Shown here in pieces: positions 56,805-64,000 of a DNA stretch of 64,000 bases. The notes beneath the pieces were generated by a model that did not search any database, had not been told where the DNA came from, and worked only from the letters and a program-made list of their open reading frames with translations. The stretch is from Dioszegia crocea (taxonomy: Eukaryota; Basidiomycota; Tremellomycetes; Tremellales; Bulleribasidiaceae): positions 712,431 through 776,430 of the forward strand of contig BCKK01000007.1 in assembly GCA_001600615.1 (NCBI GenBank). Reading direction: 5' to 3'. Position numbers and translations under genes: made by a program. How positions within the stretch are numbered: position 1 is the stretch's first letter; every line of letters starts with the position of its first letter.

Positions 56805-57573
56805 GATGAGGTGTTGGGGTTGGTGGGGGAGTAGGAAAGAGTACTGGAGGATGAGTAGGGATGAGGGGGGTTCTTGAAGTTGAGTGAAGAGGTGGGGTTG
56901 GGTCAAGATTGAAGAGGAACTGGAGATTGGGGGTTGGAGAATGAGGTGAGGGATGATCGGCTGTTTGTACTGAGTCGAGAGGGGTGGAGTCAAGGTGATA
57001 TCAAGAGAGATCAAGAGTAAGATTTAAGAAAGAATAAGAGTGAAGAGTGAAGAGTAAAGAGAAGAGAGAGGGGGGAAGTGGATGAATACCAAGTCGAAGC
57101 AGGATGCACAAGAAGCAAGTGAGTTTTGGAAATTTCAAGAGGGCCGAGCACGGAGCTCGGAGGGCCCGCTTTGACGCTCAAACCCTCGAGGCTGCTGTTC
57201 GAGTGATTCAGCCGCAGCGATGCTCGAGCCAGTCGCAGGCCAATCCCGGAGAATATAGTACATGCCTACAAACCTCCCCCGATTTAAACCCTCACGCCTA
57301 GGCAAAAGAAGAAAGAAGTAAAGCAATGAGGGGACCTTGTTTACACCCCGAGCTCAAGCCTTCCGAGTTGAACCACACCACGCCCTACTTGTGCTCTTCG
57401 CCACTAACCATAAGAGTCAGGACTGAAGCACAAGAACCCCTCATCGACCCGTACTCATCGCCGCCTCCCCCCGCTCTCCCATTCACTCTCAACCCCAGAC
57501 CCAGCGCCGACTCGCCATACTTCCGCCCATACCCCACCTCACCCTGACCCAACCCAAATATTCCCCCCAGCGC
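56805..57573. other. Intergenic region between ERI1 promoter and RAB11 3' end
   Basis: This 769-bp stretch contains a strongly purine-rich plus-strand tract at about 56990-57080 (repeated AAGAGTGAAGAG), which is pyrimidine-rich on the transcribed minus strand just upstream of ERI1, as in many fungal promoters. An imperfect palindrome CCGAGCACGGAGCTCGG lies near 57145-57161. Confidence 0.45.
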
Positions 57574-60399
<2,826 letters not shown>

Positions 60400-61044
60400 C
60401 TTGACTATACTTATGGGGTATGGCTAGACAAGGATAGATGGGGGATTGGGGATAAGGCGGAATGGGGATGAAACGGCAACGGAATGTAAAGTGTAATGAA
60501 GGCACTCCTTTGTTTCGCGTCGATATATTGTTTGATTAGTTGCGCTTCTGATCTGGATATAGGATCAGCAGTAGGCGATAGGGCTGGATAAGGGCTGTAT
60601 AGCTGTGGGTGTTGGGTGTATAGGCTGTGCGTGGAGGAGCTTGTTGGTGTGGCTGGGCTGGCCGACGCGACAGGCGGCGTCCTCCGCTGGGTTAAGTGGG
60701 GGGACGGAACGGGGGCGAGAGTTTAAGTGGGGGGACCATACAGTGACCTTTTACTCGGCGGCGCCCCCGCTGCGTGCCTGAGCCTGTTACCCGAAACGGC
60801 AAGATGACGTAGTGAGGTCTGACAACAAACCCCTATCCCCTCGAGCTCAGATTTTCCCCTCATCCTCTCTAATATCCCTTGGCTAACACATAGGTAGGAT
60901 CCACCCCTAGCCTTCAATCCAGAGCACACACGCTCTCCTCGTCAGAAACATCCCGGTCTTTCCCTCGGGAATCACCCAACTCTCGCCGCCAGACCCCTCC
61001 TTTCGACGCGCCCTCGCCAGCCCTTAGCCCTTGGCCTTATCAAT
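60400..61044. promoter_or_regulatory. Divergent promoter of RAB11 and the membrane hydrolase-like gene
   Basis: This 645-bp segment contains two identical 14-bp direct repeats TTAAGTGGGGGGAC at 60692-60705 and 60723-60736, 31 bp apart. They contain GTGGGG, compatible with the C2H2 (Mig1/CreA) consensus SYGGRG. No coding feature was seen. Confidence 0.5.
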
Positions 61045-63371
61045 ATGTCACACGAACCCACCGCTGGAGCATCTTCAGCCGGGCGCTCACCCCAGCCCCG
61101 CTCAAGCGCTTCTACACGCGCTTCAACCCCACCAGGCGCTCGATCGCCTAACGAAGTCACGTCCCTCTTACCTCCTTCCTCGCACACACCCTCGGCGTCT
61201 CCTACAGGCTTTAATAAGTCGCATACGCGTAAAGCGTCCGTCGGCGGGCGAAGCGTTAGTGGTCGGAGTGTAGCAGGTAGTGTAAGGGGTTATGGAACTA
61301 CGGCTAAGCCTGTTGGGCCTGGTCCGGTTGAGCAGGCTCCAAGAGTCAGTAAAGCTGGTCAAAGGGTGAGTCTAGGCGTTTGCCTGGACACAAGCTGATA
61401 TTCAGCGTATCCTCACCACCTGGCCTTTACAAATCACCTTTACTCTCCTTACGCTATTCACCTTCGTATCGCTCGTTCTGACCCTGGTGTTATTCACAAA
61501 CACCGCCGTGGATCTCAGCTCGATATCCCTTCCGTACCGGTAAGTCATGAGCTACCGGACTTATCCCAAGCATGATATGAGCCTCAGCTGATCAGCCAGA
61601 GGAAGCGGTTTCGCAGAATTCTGGGTATCAGCCGTAGGTTCCTGGATAGGTTTAGGCGGTGTATTCTTTGTAAGCCCCCCACTCCTCCCGTGAACTTCTT
61701 CGCTAACCCCTTAGTTCTCTCACCCATCCTACCTCTTCTTCCTCACAACACTCCTAACTACAATCCTCGCACTACCCTTCATCCTCCTCACTATATTCTC
61801 ACCGCCTCTCTACGCAGCACACCACCCCCTCCTCCTCGCTCCTTTCGTCCTAACGGTACTATGCCTCCTCTTTACCCTGTTGTCCAACTATCTCGTTCGC
61901 CGCGCACGGTATAAGGAGTCTCAGCGGATCGTACGGATGTTGACTGATGCTGCGGGGCTTGAGCGGGCAGTAGGTGAAGAAGGTACTGCGCGTGCTTTGG
62001 TGGGGATTCAAGGAAGGAGCTTTTGGGGTCGGGTTGTGGGCTTTGGGAGTGCGATTGGGGGGTTGATTTCGGGTTTGGCAGGGTTGGTGATTATGACTGT
62101 AAGTCTTGAGGACGGATAGGAAGGAATTTGTTTTTCCGGGTGATTTGGGTCGAAGCCGGCATGTGTCGACGAGGAAGGGTGATTTGTCCTGGAACTTCGT
62201 GGAGGAGGAGATAGAAAATGAACTTGCTTTCAATACATAAACACAGCTGACCCCGCAGCTCCTCCTAGTCGATATGTCGATCGCAGCATACGACTATTCC
62301 CTCCCCCTCCCTTCTTCTTCCTCCCAGCTCATTTCTGTCCATCCAACCGGGTCCGCCTGGCCCATAACCGTGCACCTAGCATGCGTCGACCCTCCATCCC
62401 ACCTATCCAAGAACTCCACCACAAACTCCACACTCCCTATCGTCATATACGAATCACCCTCTGGGATTCCTGGTTCTCTCTCCCTCTTCAACGAACCCAT
62501 CCTCGATACTATTCGCTCAACAACAAAACCATACCCCGGTTCCTGGCTATTCGACATGCAGGCCAACGGCACCCTCGGTAAAGTCTGTATTTGGGATAGA
62601 CCAGGTTACGGCTTCTCGGATATCCTACCCGGAGCCCAATTGGGACTGGTGGCTGATACACTCTATTCAGCCCTAAAAGACTCTGGGTCAATCGGACGGA
62701 CGGATAAATTACTCCTCGTTGGAGAAGGATATGGAGGGCTTGTATCGCGGACATTCGCCTCCACTCACCCTGGGCGTATCTTTGGGCTAGTTCACATTGA
62801 AGCGCAAACAGCTTCGACATACTTCTCTGAATCACCCAACGGAAGAGGTTTATTCGCATTGACGACTCATCGTCTTGCTACTCGATTACTTCCCTCGTTG
62901 CTCACTCCCTTATCTCTCCGCCGACTACCTTCTGCCTTATTCAGACATTCGTCGTCACTCTCGCGTATCCTTGCTTCGACACTGGAAGGGACAGAAGGGC
63001 TGAATGAGAATCTGGAGAAGGCTCGATTACAAGAGACTTTTTCTTCACATTCACATACGTCAACTTCTTTCCGGGCTTTACTTGAGCGAGGATACAAATA
63101 TCCGAGAAAGGCACCGGCGGTGGTTGTGTCAAGTAAAGATCATATGGATTCGAATGCAGAGTGGGCGGAAGGGCAGAGGGGGTTGGCGGAGGAAGTGACG
63201 GGTGAAGAAGGGTTGGTGGAGTGGATTAAAGTGAAGGGGGGAAGGAGAGTGTGTGAGGGTAAAGAAGGGAAAGAAGGTTGTGTGAGGGCCGTGGAGTTGG
63301 TTCTTGAGAAAGGCGGGAGGGGAGGGAAGGGCGGGAAAGGGAAGGGTGGGAAGGGGAAGAAGATGGAGTAG
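61045..63371 (+). CDS. Membrane protein with degenerate alpha/beta-hydrolase domain (DUF2434-like)
   Basis: Five exons: 61045-61365, 61406-61539, 61600-61669, 61715-62098 and 62259-63371. The N-terminus is Ser/Pro/Arg-rich and disordered. Three or four transmembrane segments follow: FTLLTLFTFVSLVLTLVLF, GVFFFSHPSYLFFLTTLLTT, PFVLTVLCLLFTLLSNYLV, and GGLISGLAGLVIMTLLLV. A hydrolase-fold domain follows, with LPIVIYESPSG, VCIWDRPGYGFS and LLLVGEGYGGLV. In the last motif Gly replaces the Ser nucleophile of G-x-S-x-G, so classic hydrolase activity is unlikely. The C-terminus is a Gly/Lys tail (GGKGKGGKGKK). It resembles fungal 'mitochondrial integral membrane proteins', but location and function are unproven. 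Confidence 0.8.
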
Positions 63372-63817
63372 GAGGGATTGATAGATGACTTGGAATCTGT
63401 TGTTGTGATGCACTTGTTTGGATGCGACGATACTTGATCTCAGAGCGAAAGAGCAGCTAGACCGCAAAGTGGCACCAGAGTGGGACAAGGCCAAAATCCT
63501 GATGCCGTAATGTGGCAATTCTGAATCAGCCGCCACTCGGAGCATGAGTTTCAGAATCACAGCGCGGCGAGTGCAGGCGATGGAGAGCTAATGGAAACTG
63601 CTCCATTGACTTTCGTCTTGCTGGCATGTTCCACGCCCTATGTTTTAGGCATTGAAGGGATGTCTGACGCCCGTGGGGTCCAAACCGTTGAATTTACCCC
63701 TTGATACGTCAAAACGGATCACGATTACGCACTAGTTTGGGCTCCTCATTCCCCTTATGTATATACTTACCCACTTTTTCCTCGATTCATTCTACTTCAT
63801 CCTCAACCTTCAAAACA
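63372..63817. other. Intergenic region before the right-edge gene
   Basis: It contains the terminator of the preceding gene and the promoter of the next. TATGTATATA near 63758-63767 is a TATA-like sequence about 50 bp before the ATG at 63818, followed by a C/T-rich tract. Confidence 0.4.
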
Positions 63818-64000
63818 ATGTCCCCAACCAACGCTTCCATATACACCACCACCGTGGGTGACCTGTGAGTGGCTGTACGCAAGTTAGCCTAGCATGCGTT
63901 CTATCAGAGCTGATAGGTGCACAGGCAGAACACCCTGAAGGTGATGCGGAGGAAGTATGCAAGTGAGAGCGATGATGATGAAGGGGAAAGTGAGGCGGCC
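63818..64000 (+). CDS. 5' part of an unidentified gene, cut by the window edge
   Basis: Exon 1 is 63818-63864 and exon 2 opens at 63925, continuing past the window. The joined sequence reads MSPTNASIYTTTVGDL, then QNTLKVMRRKYASESDDDEG. The acceptor was chosen at GTGCACAG to keep a long open frame; the acceptor CTGATAG just before it would stop soon. An acidic Ser/Asp/Glu segment follows. The product cannot be identified from 42 residues. Confidence 0.5.

Overview
The window is nuclear DNA from a basidiomycete fungus. Almost every gene carries several introns of 35-70 bp with GTRNGT donors and a CTGAC/CTGAT or CTAAT branch site just before the acceptor. The housekeeping set (mitochondrial RML2 and BCS1, YVC1, BRX1, BTA1, a CCDC130-type splicing factor) and the intron style suggest a Tremellomycetes yeast or relative. 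The species cannot be fixed from the sequence alone. Gene names rest on motifs read by eye in spliced translations; no database search was run.

Layout. (1) 1-6536: three tandem plus-strand members of an F-box-like family; the first carries an in-frame TAG. (2) 6555-9511: RML2 (minus) and TSC13 (plus). (3) 9512-11480: a gene-poor stretch with a 162-bp inverted-repeat element and a tentative secreted protein. (4) 11804-16717: YVC1 and SAF4/CCDC130, both minus. (5) 16960-18923: a diverged member of the F-box-like family. (6) 19048-20825: BCS1 (minus). (7) 21098-25826: a possible small catabolic cluster of HpcH/HpaI aldolase, cyclase and allantoate-permease-type transporter. (8) 26099-40771: a zinc-finger (OrsD-like) gene, a relic of an F-box-like gene, four intact F-box-like paralogues, a separate F-box gene and a hAT-type MITE. 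(9) 41464-48851: three tandem minus-strand DUF6534-like membrane proteins. (10) 49629-63371: BRX1, BTA1, an ERI1-type exonuclease, a RAB11/YPT31 GTPase, and a membrane protein fused to an alpha/beta-hydrolase that lacks its serine nucleophile. A partial gene runs off the right edge.

The eight F-box-like paralogues (all plus strand) share one plan: exon 1 of about 83 codons ending in phase 0, a long exon 2 of about 341-391 codons ending in phase 2, and an exon 3 of about 110-170 codons. Exon 3 opens with a basic R-R-x-H-L segment and usually contains a D-G-R-P motif. They are probably a lineage-specific expanded set, perhaps substrate receptors of SCF ubiquitin ligases. The array shows birth and decay: a nonsense allele, an exon-3 relic and a diverged copy.

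Other notable structures are very small exons: 5 nt in RAB11, 7 and 14 nt in ERI1, and probably 10 or 13 nt in YVC1. RAB11 also has introns of 558 and 1184 bp, far above the local norm.
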